Source: CF-46 sp963760735 (GTDB taxonomy: Bacteria; Chloroflexota; Limnocylindria; Limnocylindrales; CSP1-4). From it: a stretch of 64,000 bases of DNA. The stretch is taken from positions 186,001 to 250,000 of the forward strand of contig CAVXEB010000007.1 in assembly GCA_963760735.1 (NCBI GenBank), in the 5' to 3' direction. How positions within the stretch are numbered: position 1 is the stretch's first letter; each line of letters begins with the position of its first letter. Shown piece by piece: positions 17,732 through 26,886 of this stretch. A program made the translations under genes and the position numbers. The notes below the pieces were generated by a model, which was given only the letters and a program-made list of their open reading frames with translations, searched no databases and was not told the DNA's origin.

Positions 17732-18445
17732 TCAGGCGCGGCCGTCGAGGGGGATCCGCGCCCCGTTGATCGTCGCCGCCTCGTCGCTGCAGAGGAACCG
17801 GAACACCGCGACGAACTCATCGGGCGTCGTCCAGCTCGCGTTCTTCGGGCTCGGCTCGCGCTCGCGGGCGTGCTCGGTGTCGATCGCCCGCGCCGCGACG
17901 ACGTTGACCGTGACGCCCGACGCCGCGACCTCCTTGGCGAGCACCTTGAGCAGGGTCTCCTGGGCGGCCTTCGTCGTGGCGTAGATCCCGGCGTGGGCAG
18001 GAGTGGACACCGTCGTGAACGACGTCACGGCGATGACCCGGCCCCAGCCGCGTCCCACCATCCCGGGCACCACCGCCCGGACGACGTTGAGCGTCGTCCA
18101 GAGATGCTGGTCGAGCATGAACCGGAGCTGATCAGGGTCGAGCACCGTGATCGCGGCACCGGGGACGAACCCGCCGACGAGGTGGAGGAGCACGTCCACG
18201 CGGCCGAACCGATCGACCACACGGGCGACCGCGGCCGCCGCCTGCTCGGGGTCGCGGAGGTCGGCGGTTGCCGCCACCCATCGGTCGTCCGGGATCACGG
18301 CCTCCGCCGCGACTGCGGCAAGCCGGCCGGCGTCGGTGCCGACCAGCCCGAGGCTCGCACCGTCGTCGGCGAGCGCCCGGGCGGCGCCCCGCCCGAGGGC
18401 CCCGGTGGCACCGGCGATCAGCACGACTCGCTCGGTCGGGGACAT
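17732..18445 (-). CDS. Short-chain dehydrogenase/reductase
   Basis: NAD(P)-dependent oxidoreductase of 237 residues, a normal length for classical SDRs. The cofactor loop GATGALGRG is near residues 12-20. The catalytic Ser is in VTSFTT and the YxxxK pair in YATTKAA. The usual NNAG-type position reads LVGG, which is atypical. The C-terminal region LCSDEAATINGARIPLDG is standard for the family. The start is followed by the hydrolase gene in the same direction. Substrate cannot be deduced. Confidence 0.9.
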   Translation of the reverse strand: MSPTERVVLIAGATGALGRGAARALADDGASLGLVGTDAGRLAAVAAEAVIPDDRWVAATADLRDPEQAAAAVARVVDRFGRVDVLLHLVGGFVPGAAITVLDPDQLRFMLDQHLWTTLNVVRAVVPGMVGRGWGRVIAVTSFTTVSTPAHAGIYATTKAAQETLLKVLAKEVAASGVTVNVVAARAIDTEHAREREPSPKNASWTTPDEFVAVFRFLCSDEAATINGARIPLDGRA

Positions 18446-18616
18446 CGCCTTGCTCCTCGCCTCCGGTCGGTCAACGGGTCCGGTCGGCTCGGGCCCGCCC
18501 TGATCCTCTCACGGTCCCGAGCTTTCGCGCGGGCACCGGACCCACCGGCGTGTGGACCACCTCGCCGCGGCGGGGGCCGCGGCGTAGCGTCGGCGACGAC
18601 GACGGGGGCACGGCTG

Positions 18617-19751
18617 ATGATCGTCAACGGCAGCTTCGAGGACGGGCTCAAAGGCTGGCGGACTGTGTCCGGCGGGGCGTTCGGCGGCCAGCCCGTCGAT
18701 GCGTCGACCGTCATGGCCCAGGACGTCGTCCTGGACGGCCCTCCCCTCGTGCCCCTCGGCGGCGACTACTGGCACGTCCCCTACGAGATCGGTCAGGACG
18801 GTGACCACCTCGTGCGCGCGATCGGCCAGGGGCCGGGCGTTCTCGAGTCCGACCCGTTCCGCATCGACGGGCGCTTCCTCGCGTTCCGGATCGGCGGCAG
18901 CGCCGAGGCCGGAGCCGTGGTCGAGCTCCGCGTCGCCGCCAAGTGGCTCGAGAGGAATCCGGTCTACAAGGCGCTCGACCCGCCCGACGCCGCCGGCTTC
19001 GTCGCCGTCCGGCGGGCGACCCCGAGCGGCGCCGACATCCTGCGCGAGGACGTCTGGTCAATGGAGGGCAAGCGCGGGACGACGCTCGTCGGCGGCCCGG
19101 GGAAGATCCGCCTCTCGGTCGACGAGCGCGGCACGCATCGCCTCCTCGCCGACCACTTTCGGCTGCTTCCGGACCGTCCGCCGCCGTTCCACCGCAAGCT
19201 CTGGGGCTGGGCCGACCTCCACTGCCATCCGATGGCCCAGGCAGGCTTCGGCGGCCTGCTCGCCGGCCACATGCATGGACCGGTCGAGGACCTCGGCTCC
19301 TGCGTGCTGCAACACGGCGTGAACCACGCGAGCGGCCTCCATCCGATCCCGATGCTCTCGGAGACCGGGCCGCGAACGAACGACGGATCGCTCACGGTCC
19401 CCGGCTGGACGATCGGGACGCCGGCCCCAGGTGAGCAGCTCGAGTTCCGGGGCTGGCCGACGTTCGACGACCTCACCCACATCAAGGTCCACCAGGACTG
19501 GATCCGGCGGGCGTGGGAAGGCGGTCAGCGGCTGATGTGCGCCCTTGTCGTCCACAGCGAGCTGCTCGCCACGGTCATGAACTCACCCCAGTCCGACCGC
19601 GACACGGTGGAGCCGCAGATCCGGATGCTCCGCGAGTTCGTCGCCCACAACGGGGCCTGGTGCGGCATCGCCAGGACGCCGGCCCGGGCTCGCGAGCTCA
19701 TCGAGGCGAACAAGCTCGCCTTCGTCCTCGGCATCGAGACCGATTTCGATC
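18617..19751 (+). CDS. Peptidase M19 (membrane dipeptidase-like), N-terminal part of a frameshifted gene
   Basis: Begins with a jelly-roll-like domain (NGSFEDGLKGWRT, residues 1-180) such as is found in carbohydrate-binding modules. The start of a metal-dependent amidohydrolase barrel follows: WADLHCHPM holds the first His ligands and LGIETDF the bridging acidic residue. The reading frame is lost at about 19748-19753, and the barrel continues in the next frame (19752-21416). In this frame the sequence after about 19751 turns Arg/Pro-rich and is not coding. Joined, the product would be about 930 residues, long for M19. A sequencing or assembly indel is as likely as a true mutation. Confidence 0.78.
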
Positions 19752-21416
19752 AACGGCTGGATCGACGCGACCGAGTTCTCATCCGATCCCAGCCAGGCCA
19801 ACCGCGACGCGATCCACGCGGTGCTCCACCCGTACTTCAAATACCTCCGCGATCTCGGCGTCGTCCAGGTGAACCTCCTCCACCTCAGCGACAACGCTTT
19901 CGGCGGCATGGCCCTCTACGACTTCATGTTCATGATCAACTCGTGGTTCCGGACGGGCCGGCTGCCGTCGACGATCGACGGGTTCAGCGGCCGGGCGACC
20001 GACGATCAGATCTCGCGGAAGGTCACCGTCAAGTCGACCGTCTGGGCGCAGCTCGACTCGCTGGCCCAGCAGATCGGGTTCCCGAGCGCGGCACCGATCA
20101 CCGGGCCCTGGACGCCGAACGGCGACCGGAACGCAGCGGGCCTGACGATTGCCGGTGAGGTGGCCGTGCTCGAGGCCATGCGTTTCGGGATGGTCATCGA
20201 CCTCGACCACATGTCCGAGGTCAGCGCCATCACGGCGCACGACATCGCGACCACCGTCGCCTCGCCGGGCGTCTATCCGCTCGTCTCCGCCCACAACGGC
20301 GCGCGGCGGATGGCGCCGCGGGCGCTGGCTCCCGACAAGCCCATCCCTGCATCGACTCCGCCGCCGCCGAAGTCGGAGTTCCGTCGCTCCCCGCACGCCC
20401 ACCCCAATGAGAACGCGAAGTCCGACGAGCAGCTCGGCTGGATCCGCGAGACCGGCGGGATGTTCGGCCACGGCACGGCCGGTGCCGATTCGCGGTCGTG
20501 GGGCGCGGTCGCGAACGATTGCCCGGGCTCGTCGAAGACCTTCGCCCAGGGCTACGAGTACGTCCGGGCGGTCATGAGCACCGACGCGCAGGGCGCGCCG
20601 TTGCCGGTCCCCGTCGCGGTCGGGCTGGGCACAGACTGGAACTCGCTCCTCGAGGGCGCGGGGCCGCGGTTCGGGCCGCAGTCGGCCCACGGTCTCGGCG
20701 GCGAAGTCGAGGCGTCGGCGACCGGCGCGCTGAAGGACGTCGTGCTGGCCGAGCGCCGGGACGACGTCAAGGCCCAGTCGTCCCCCGTCCTGTACGACAC
20801 CGGCCTTGCCGTCTGGAACCGGCACCGGTTTCCGGACGGCGGGCTCTACGAGGGGACCCGGGTCGCAACCGAAGGAAGTCAACTGTGGCAGGCGACGGCG
20901 ATCGTCCGCATCGGCATCGATACGGCGACGGCCGAGGCGGGCGAGCCTCTCGCCGAGGCCGTGCGAGAGACGATCCGCGGACTCCGCGGCGAGGCATCGA
21001 TGGCGGCGACGCAGTCGGGTGTCGACTGCTACCGAGCCGGCCAGCTGCGCGACGACACCGCGGCCGTCGGGCAAGCGCTCACGAACGAAGGGCTGCACGT
21101 CGAGGCGCTCGTCCTGACCCTACGGGACATCGACGCCCAGTGGACCGTGGTGACCAATTCGGGCGCCCCTGGTGCCCCGAGCTCGCCGCAGACCGACGTC
21201 CTCACTCGGTCGACGGCAGGGAAACGAGAGTTCGACTACAACCTCGACGGGCTCGCCCACTACGGAATGATCCCGGACATGTTCCAGGACCTGAAGAACG
21301 TGGGGTTCCCGATGGACGCCCTGCGCTCCCTGTTCGGCTCCGCCGAGCAATACGTGCGGACGTGGGAGCAGAGCGACGCCGTCGGTCGGGGATTGCCCGA
21401 CCCGATGCCGCGATGA
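19752..21416 (+). CDS. Peptidase M19 (membrane dipeptidase-like), C-terminal part of a frameshifted gene
   Basis: Continues the barrel begun at 18617 after a one-base shift, starting NGWIDATEFSSDP. Family motifs are LLHLSDN, DLDHMSE, SAHNGARRM, FGHGTAG and AVGLGTDWNS, corresponding to the His and Asp positions of renal-dipeptidase-type enzymes. The C-terminal 80 residues end in a Pro/Arg-poor helical tail (YGMIPDMFQDLKNVGF). No start with a ribosome-binding site exists here; ATG 19821 is internal to the barrel, so independent expression is unlikely. The stop is 13 bases before the zinc-phospholipase-like gene, and the three genes 18617-24755 look like one operon. Confidence 0.78.
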   Translation, partial: NGWIDATEFSSDPSQANRDAIHAVLHPYFKYLRDLGVVQVNLLHLSDNAFGGMALYDFMFMINSWFRTGRLPSTIDGFSGRATDDQISRKVTVKSTVWAQLDSLAQQIGFPSAAPITGPWTPNGDRNAAGLTIAGEVAVLEAMRFGMVIDLDHMSEVSAITAHDIATTVASPGVYPLVSAHNGARRMAPRALAPDKPIPASTPPPPKSEFRRSPHAHPNENAKSDEQLGWIRETGGMFGHGTAGADSRSWGAVANDCPGSSKTFAQGYEYVRAVMSTDAQGAPLPVPVAVGLGTDWNSLLEGAGPRFGPQSAHGLGGEVEASATGALKDVVLAERRDDVKAQSSPVLYDTGLAVWNRHRFPDGGLYEGTRVATEGSQLWQATAIVRIGIDTATAEAGEPLAEAVRETIRGLRGEASMAATQSGVDCYRAGQLRDDTAAVGQALTNEGLHVEALVLTLRDIDAQWTVVTNSGAPGAPSSPQTDVLTRSTAGKREFDYNLDGLAHYGMIPDMFQDLKNVGFPMDALRSLFGSAEQYVRTWEQSDAVGRGLPDPMPR

Positions 21417-21429
21417 CGCAGGTGCGCTG

Positions 21430-23940
21430 ATGCCCAGCTGGTACGTCCACATGCAGGCCGCCGCCGAGACGCTGGAGCTGCTGAAGACGACCGTGCCGGA
21501 CGGCTCGTCGCTCACCGCGGCCGAGGCGCTGCAGCTCCACCAGGCCGGCCACGACCACCGGAACTACCTCGCGACCGGCGCGCTGGGGCCAGACCTGTTC
21601 TACCTGCTGCCCGACTTCAAGGGCGACCTGGGCACGGGGCTGCTGAAGCTCGCCCGATTCGTGCTGAGCACGTGGAAGGTGGCCGACGAGGAGTTCATCG
21701 AGAAGTGGGACAAGTGGATGACGCCCGTGCTGGACGACAACAACCAGCTCGCAAGCGGCATCTCGGGCGGGATGCTCGGGGAGATCGGCCAGGTCCAGAC
21801 GCTCATCGGCGGCGCGATCACCCAGACGTTCGAGTCGTTCGCGTCGCAGCTCGTCGACCTGTTCGGCCTGCTCACAAGCGGCACCCAGGCCGGCTACGAG
21901 GACAGCGCGTTCTTCTGGTCGGACATGTTTCATTACCGCAAGACCTACCAGTTCGCCCGGCAGCTCTACAAGAACGCCGTCATGGCCGACACCACGGTCG
22001 ACCCGCAACGGGCCGCCAAGCAGCAGGCGTTCGCCCTCGGCTGGATCAGCCATTGCGCGACGGACGTCGCGGCGCATCCGTTCACGAACGCGAAGTCCGG
22101 CGGCCCGTACCGGACGCACTGGCAGCGCCATCACGTGATCGAGAACCACATGGACGCGCTCGTCTACACGATGAAGCACGGCCGCGATCCGATGACGTGC
22201 TACTCGTCGCTCGACACCGCGGCGCTCCACTTCCGGCTCGCGTTCACGAAGGACACGACCGACCCCACGAAGCCGGCCGACGTGCCGTCGTGGGACTGGT
22301 TCCCGGCCAACTGGAAGTACCCGGACTACCTGCTCGGCACGCACCTCGCCGACGCGACGGACCGGAAGCAGAAGTTCGACGTCGACAGCGAGGAGCTCCC
22401 GCAGCACCTCTGTGAGCTGCTGATCAAGACGATGACCGACGTCTATGGCGCTGCAGGGCCGCGCGTCCTCGAGTGGGACGGGCCGAACGGCCGCCCGACG
22501 GTCCAGCAGATCCAGGACATGTTCGCGTTCGCCTACGAGTACGTGAAGTACAGCAGCAGCTCCGGGCTCGCGCCGCGGATGCCGCCCGCTCACGTCGAGG
22601 TGATCACCGACCACGACCTGCCCCGGCCGCCCGGCAACATCGACGACGGGATGGGCATGGACCCCAACGCGTCGAGCGAGTTCAACGTCCTGGACCTGCT
22701 CCTCGCGATCATCTCGTTCGCGATCTGGCTGGTGGAGCTGTCGATCTGGCTGGTGACGATCCTGCCGGCGCTCCTCAACGATCTCCTGACCTGGCCGATC
22801 CGCGAGCTGATCCACCAGTTGCTGGTGATCCCCGCCTGGACCCTCTACATGCTGTCCCGGCAGCCGCTGGTCCTCGAGGGCTTCCTCGCGCCGAAGCCGG
22901 AGGAGATCTCCATGGGGCTCGTGACCCTCGGGATGACGCCGGCCGGCCCGTGGCTCCAGACCCGCGCCGACCTCGGTGACCCCAGCGGATTCGCGGTCAA
23001 CGTCCCGCTCATGGAACCGAGCGGGCTGGGTCCCACGCGCGGCGCCCCGCTGGGCTTCAGCCTGGATGCGGCCTATCCGCGGGCGATGCTCACCGATCTC
23101 CAGCCGGCGTTCTGGAACGGGGCGCCCCTTGATGGCGCCCTCGGCCCGAGCGAGTTCGCCGCGCCGTGGCGCTACCCGGACCACAACCTCGCCGGTCGGA
23201 AGAACGGCTGGGAGGCGCCGCGAACGCACGCCGGGCCATTCCGCCAGGGCCAGGACGCCCTGGTCCTGATGGACGGGACGATGCCGGGGACGAACGCCGC
23301 CCGCTCGCGGTACGAGACCGCGCAGACGCCGGCCGCGACGGAGGCCGTGGCCTCGGAGCTCATGGCGATGGACGGCGCCCACCTCGGCAATCCGATCGAC
23401 TACGGCACCTATCTCATGGGCAAGCTCAGCGGGACGTGGGTCACGGCGACCGACTACGTCGGCCACGACGACGCCGCGCCGTTGCCGGACTTCAACCTCG
23501 ACTCCGACCGCGGCTACGCCTACCGCTGCTGGGACTACATCCGTCACCCATCGAGCTCGCCGCCCTCCCCTCACCCCGCGACCGCCACGAGGACGCCGAC
23601 GGAAGCCCTGGAGCCCGACCAGTGGCGCTGCGCCCCGAGCGACATCCTGACCGTGTACTCGCAGTTCGCCGGGCCGCTGTCTCCGGCGGCCGTCGCCCAG
23701 CGGGTCCGCGATCTCTACGGCTATGCGGAGCCCTGCACGGTGCCGCAGCGGTACAAGCCCGGCGACAACATTCATCACGTCTCTATGTACGACCCGCTGA
23801 AACGGCTCCACCACGAATACCTGCCCCACCCCTCCATGCCGCCGCCGGGATCGACCGGCTGCGACGACGTCGACCTCCAGGTTACGGACCAGGAGATGCT
23901 CGACGCGATGTTGTCGCCGACGGGGAGGACGGTGCGCTGA
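21430..23940 (+). CDS. Large protein with N-terminal zinc-dependent phospholipase C-like domain
   Basis: Protein of 836 residues. The first 300 residues resemble the zinc-dependent phospholipase C family: an N-terminal His (YVHMQAA), GHDHRNYLATGALGPDLFYL, then LGWISHCATDVAAHPF and HHVIENHMD, all rich in potential zinc ligands. Around residues 415-470 a hydrophobic region (LLLAIISFAIWLVELSIWLV) suggests a membrane segment. The remaining part is unrecognised and Pro/Gly/Asp-rich. No signal peptide is seen. It lies between the M19-like gene and an unknown gene whose start overlaps this stop (TGATG). Phospholipase activity is inferred from the family only. Confidence 0.78.
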   Translation: MPSWYVHMQAAAETLELLKTTVPDGSSLTAAEALQLHQAGHDHRNYLATGALGPDLFYLLPDFKGDLGTGLLKLARFVLSTWKVADEEFIEKWDKWMTPVLDDNNQLASGISGGMLGEIGQVQTLIGGAITQTFESFASQLVDLFGLLTSGTQAGYEDSAFFWSDMFHYRKTYQFARQLYKNAVMADTTVDPQRAAKQQAFALGWISHCATDVAAHPFTNAKSGGPYRTHWQRHHVIENHMDALVYTMKHGRDPMTCYSSLDTAALHFRLAFTKDTTDPTKPADVPSWDWFPANWKYPDYLLGTHLADATDRKQKFDVDSEELPQHLCELLIKTMTDVYGAAGPRVLEWDGPNGRPTVQQIQDMFAFAYEYVKYSSSSGLAPRMPPAHVEVITDHDLPRPPGNIDDGMGMDPNASSEFNVLDLLLAIISFAIWLVELSIWLVTILPALLNDLLTWPIRELIHQLLVIPAWTLYMLSRQPLVLEGFLAPKPEEISMGLVTLGMTPAGPWLQTRADLGDPSGFAVNVPLMEPSGLGPTRGAPLGFSLDAAYPRAMLTDLQPAFWNGAPLDGALGPSEFAAPWRYPDHNLAGRKNGWEAPRTHAGPFRQGQDALVLMDGTMPGTNAARSRYETAQTPAATEAVASELMAMDGAHLGNPIDYGTYLMGKLSGTWVTATDYVGHDDAAPLPDFNLDSDRGYAYRCWDYIRHPSSSPPSPHPATATRTPTEALEPDQWRCAPSDILTVYSQFAGPLSPAAVAQRVRDLYGYAEPCTVPQRYKPGDNIHHVSMYDPLKRLHHEYLPHPSMPPPGSTGCDDVDLQVTDQEMLDAMLSPTGRTVR

Positions 23941-24755
23941 TGGGACGCCGACGAGCGCCGGGCCCGCCGGGTGGTCGGCCGTTCCCGAAGCCTCCTGAAC
24001 GGCCGCCGAAGATCATCATCCCGCCCTGGACGCCGTTCGGCCCGGGCGACAACGTGCCACTGGATGCGCCGTCGGTGGTCGCCCAGGCGGAGGCCCTGCG
24101 CGCCGACCTGATCAAGACGCGCAACAAGCTGGAGCGGCTGCGCCGCCGCGGGGCGCCGCCGGACGACCGCGAGCCGCCCCGCCCGTTCACGGGCCCGCGC
24201 TCGAACCTGATGCTGCCGTACCTGTTGATCCGCACTCGGGTCGGCGACACCGGCGCGCGGCCCATCGTGGTTCCGCCGACCACCGACTACTACGCCTACT
24301 ACCAGAGCCCGGACATCATCCTGACGACGCCATCCACGACGGATCCGCCCGCCGTGGGGCGCGGCGACTTCGACACGAAGCTGCGCGGCCGGATCGTCGG
24401 CGTCCTTGACCAAAACCGGAGCTACGACGTCTGGGTCCACGTCTGGAACCTGGGCTACGCGCCGGCCTACGGCGTCCGGGTCCGGGCGTGGCGGCGACCC
24501 AGCGGCGTGGCAGGCCCCGGAATCTTCATCGGCGGCCGGCAGCTCGATCTCGGTGATCGCAACAGCTCGAACTCGCACCTCGTGGTGAAGCTCGGGTCGT
24601 GGGCCTCCGAATCCGGCGCCATCGTCGCGACTGCGGAATGCATCGCCGACACCTGCAACGGGTCGCATGACTGGTCGCAGGACCGCCACACCGCGACCCG
24701 CGACTACTTCGCGGTCCGGCTGGCGCCGCCGCCCGTGGATGTCGCGCCGCCGTGA
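23940..24755 (+). CDS. Hypothetical protein with C-terminal immunoglobulin-like (CARDB-type) domain
   Basis: Protein of 271 residues beginning at ATG 23940, overlapping the previous stop. The first 85 residues are Pro/Arg-rich with a short helical heptad-like stretch (LRADLIKTRNKLERLRRR). The last 150 residues contain strand-rich sequence such as YDVWVHVWNLGYAPAYGVRVRAW, typical of CARDB or similar Ig-like folds. No catalytic motif is evident. It is the third gene of the M19/zinc-phospholipase-like module. I do not recognise the full-length family. Confidence 0.7.
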   Translation: MGRRRAPGPPGGRPFPKPPERPPKIIIPPWTPFGPGDNVPLDAPSVVAQAEALRADLIKTRNKLERLRRRGAPPDDREPPRPFTGPRSNLMLPYLLIRTRVGDTGARPIVVPPTTDYYAYYQSPDIILTTPSTTDPPAVGRGDFDTKLRGRIVGVLDQNRSYDVWVHVWNLGYAPAYGVRVRAWRRPSGVAGPGIFIGGRQLDLGDRNSSNSHLVVKLGSWASESGAIVATAECIADTCNGSHDWSQDRHTATRDYFAVRLAPPPVDVAPP

Positions 24756-24816
24756 TGCTGACGGCCTGACGGCCTGGACCGTCGACCGGTCTCGCCGTCG
24801 GGCATCATGGCCCGCG

Positions 24817-26334
24817 ATGCGACCGAGCCTGAACATCCTCGAGCCCGCCCTGATCGACCGGATCGTCGACGAGGCGAAGCGTGTCCTGTCGACGCACGGG
24901 ATGGAGATCCGCGGCACGGGCCTCCGCCGGCGGCTGCTCGACGCCGGGCTGCCGCAACGGGCGGACGGCCGCGTCCTCTTTCCTCGGGACGTCGTCGAGG
25001 AGGCGATCCGGGTCGCGCCACGGTCGTTCAAGCTCTACGGACGCGACGGGGACGAACGAGCCGACCTCGGCGACGACCGGGTCCACTTCATCCCGGGGTC
25101 GTCCGGCCTGAAGGTGCTCGACCATCGGACCGGCGAGACGCGCCTCGCAAGAAGCCAGGACTTTGCCGAGTACATCCGCCTCGGTGACGGGCTCCCGAAC
25201 ATCCCGTACCTGGCGACCGCGTTCTCGACCTCGGACATCGAGCCGCAGGTCTCCGATGCGTGGCGGCTCTACCTGTGTCTGGTGAACTCGACGAAGCCGG
25301 TCGTCTCGGGCGCCTTCACGGAGCACGGCGTGCCCAGGATGGCCGAGATGATGGGGCTGTTCCGCGACGGCGCGGACGATCTGCGCGCCCGGCCGATGTC
25401 GATCTTCACGATCACCGCGACCGGCAACTTCCGGTACAGCGAGGACTCCTGCCAGAACCTGATCGACTGCGTCGAGGCCGGCATCCCCGTCGAGATCGTC
25501 CCGGTCACGCTCATGGGCCTGATCGCACCGGTCACGCTGGTCGGCGCGACCGTCTTCCACACGATCGACGTCCTCGCCGGGATCACGATGGCCCAGGTCG
25601 TTCGCCCCGGCGCCCCGGTCCTGTTCGGCGGGGCGCCGGCGACGTTCCACATGAAGATCGCGTCGTCGCCGATGGCGGCCATCGAGGCGCTCCAGCTCGA
25701 CGTCGCGTACGTCGCTGTCGCCAGGTCACTCGGCCTGCCGACCCAGTCGTATATGGCGCTGTCCGACGCGAAGACGCTCGATGCCCAGGCAGGGGCGGAG
25801 ACGTTCGGGAGCGCGCTGCTCGCCGCGCTGGCCGGCGTGAACAGCGTCAGCGGCCCAGGGTTGCTCGACTTCCTGCTCGTCTTCTCGCTGCCGAAGCTCG
25901 TCTTCGACGACGCGATGTGCGGTCAGGTGCTGCACTTCGTCCGCGAGGTCCGGGAGCTAGACGACCTGCCGGTGAATGAGCTGATCGACCAGCTGATGGC
26001 CGACCAGCACCTGATCATGTCGCCGCACACGACGGAGCACTGGCCGCGAGAGCTGTTCCTCCCCTCGCCGCTGATCGACCGCGACAACCGGGAGGCCTGG
26101 ACGAGGGCCGGGGCGAAGGAGATCGACGAGCGGGCGACCGACGACGTCAACCGCCGTCTGGGCACCTACCGCCAGCTCGAGACGGACCCGGCGATCGACG
26201 CCGAGCTGCAGGGGATCCTGCTCGCGGGGCTGACCGATCAGACCGAGTTGCCCCTCGTCCCGCCGGCTCCCGAGCCGGTTGCCAGCGAGGCAGGGCCGTC
26301 ACGCCGCGCAAATCGGCGCCGAGGACCCGCGTAG
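24817..26334 (+). CDS. Trimethylamine methyltransferase (MttB/COG5598) family protein, non-pyrrolysine
   Basis: Protein of 505 residues in the MttB superfamily. Hallmarks include ILEPALIDRIVDEAKRVL at the start, the central barrel segments VTLMGLIAPVTLVGATVFHT and QVVRPGAPVLFGG, and NSVSGPGLLDFLLVFS. The archaeal enzymes have an in-frame amber codon read as pyrrolysine. This gene has none, which places it with the non-Pyl members, several of which demethylate glycine betaine or other quaternary amines. No corrinoid protein or reactivase is nearby. The start ATG 24817 is the first in-frame ATG fitting the family N-terminus. A second homologue is at 31439. Confidence 0.85.
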   Translation: MRPSLNILEPALIDRIVDEAKRVLSTHGMEIRGTGLRRRLLDAGLPQRADGRVLFPRDVVEEAIRVAPRSFKLYGRDGDERADLGDDRVHFIPGSSGLKVLDHRTGETRLARSQDFAEYIRLGDGLPNIPYLATAFSTSDIEPQVSDAWRLYLCLVNSTKPVVSGAFTEHGVPRMAEMMGLFRDGADDLRARPMSIFTITATGNFRYSEDSCQNLIDCVEAGIPVEIVPVTLMGLIAPVTLVGATVFHTIDVLAGITMAQVVRPGAPVLFGGAPATFHMKIASSPMAAIEALQLDVAYVAVARSLGLPTQSYMALSDAKTLDAQAGAETFGSALLAALAGVNSVSGPGLLDFLLVFSLPKLVFDDAMCGQVLHFVREVRELDDLPVNELIDQLMADQHLIMSPHTTEHWPRELFLPSPLIDRDNREAWTRAGAKEIDERATDDVNRRLGTYRQLETDPAIDAELQGILLAGLTDQTELPLVPPAPEPVASEAGPSRRANRRRGPA

Positions 26335-26520
26335 CCCGGCGGCTTGCGGCGCGCCGTACGCGTCCACCGACGGCCGAACGGTCAAGGCAGTCCTGAATGA
26401 GGGCGATCCCGGGCACTCCGCCGTCGCTCGACGCATCGAGCGCGTGAAGCAACGACGAGATGCTTGCCGGCGGGATTCGAGGCTTGGTTGACGCGCTGCG
26501 TACGTCGCCGGCCGTGCGCC

Positions 26521-26886
26521 TCATCGTGGTCTCCGGCGAATCTCCACGATCGTGGCGTGGGCGTCGGCGACCAGCGCCGCGAGCTCGTCCCAGTCGACGG
26601 TCGGGATGTCGAGGTAGACGCCGACCCAGCCACGATGCCCGACGTACGGCGGGCGGAAGAACCGCGCGGCGTCGGTATCGACAAGGCTCTCCTGGCGTCC
26701 GGCCGGAGCGGCGAGCCAGACGGCGAACCGATCGTCGTGGTGGTGATCGGCGGTGGTCGCGAACGACCTTGCCCGCACGAACCATGTCGGCTCGCCATGG
26801 CTGAGCTTCTCGGTCACGTCCGGCAGCGACAGGCACAGCCGGCGGAGCCGTTCGACCGCCGCGGGATCGCTCGGTCGCTCGATCAC
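26521..26886 (-). CDS. MmcQ/YjbR-family protein
   Basis: Protein of 121 residues with the YjbR pattern: an N-terminal helix (RLRRLCLSLPDVTEKLSHG), then TWFVRARSFAT, a basic/aromatic segment FRPPYVGHRGWVGVYLD, and a C-terminal helix. Members have a double-wing DNA-binding-like fold but no established function. ATG 26886 overlaps the stop of the YcaQ-like gene (ATGA), so the two are coupled. That pairing may hint at a nucleic-acid-related role, but this is weak. Confidence 0.85.
   Translation of the reverse strand: MIERPSDPAAVERLRRLCLSLPDVTEKLSHGEPTWFVRARSFATTADHHHDDRFAVWLAAPAGRQESLVDTDAARFFRPPYVGHRGWVGVYLDIPTVDWDELAALVADAHATIVEIRRRPR

Noticed and set aside
19740..19760. Programmed frameshift in the M19-like gene
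   Set aside because: No slippery heptamer, stalling stop codon or downstream pseudoknot is evident. An indel is the simpler reading.
21202..23829. 875-codon open frame on the minus strand opposite the zinc-phospholipase-like gene
   Set aside because: It is the mirror of a real GC-rich gene. The product is Arg/Val/Gly/Glu-rich with no motif, while the plus-strand product has clear family motifs.
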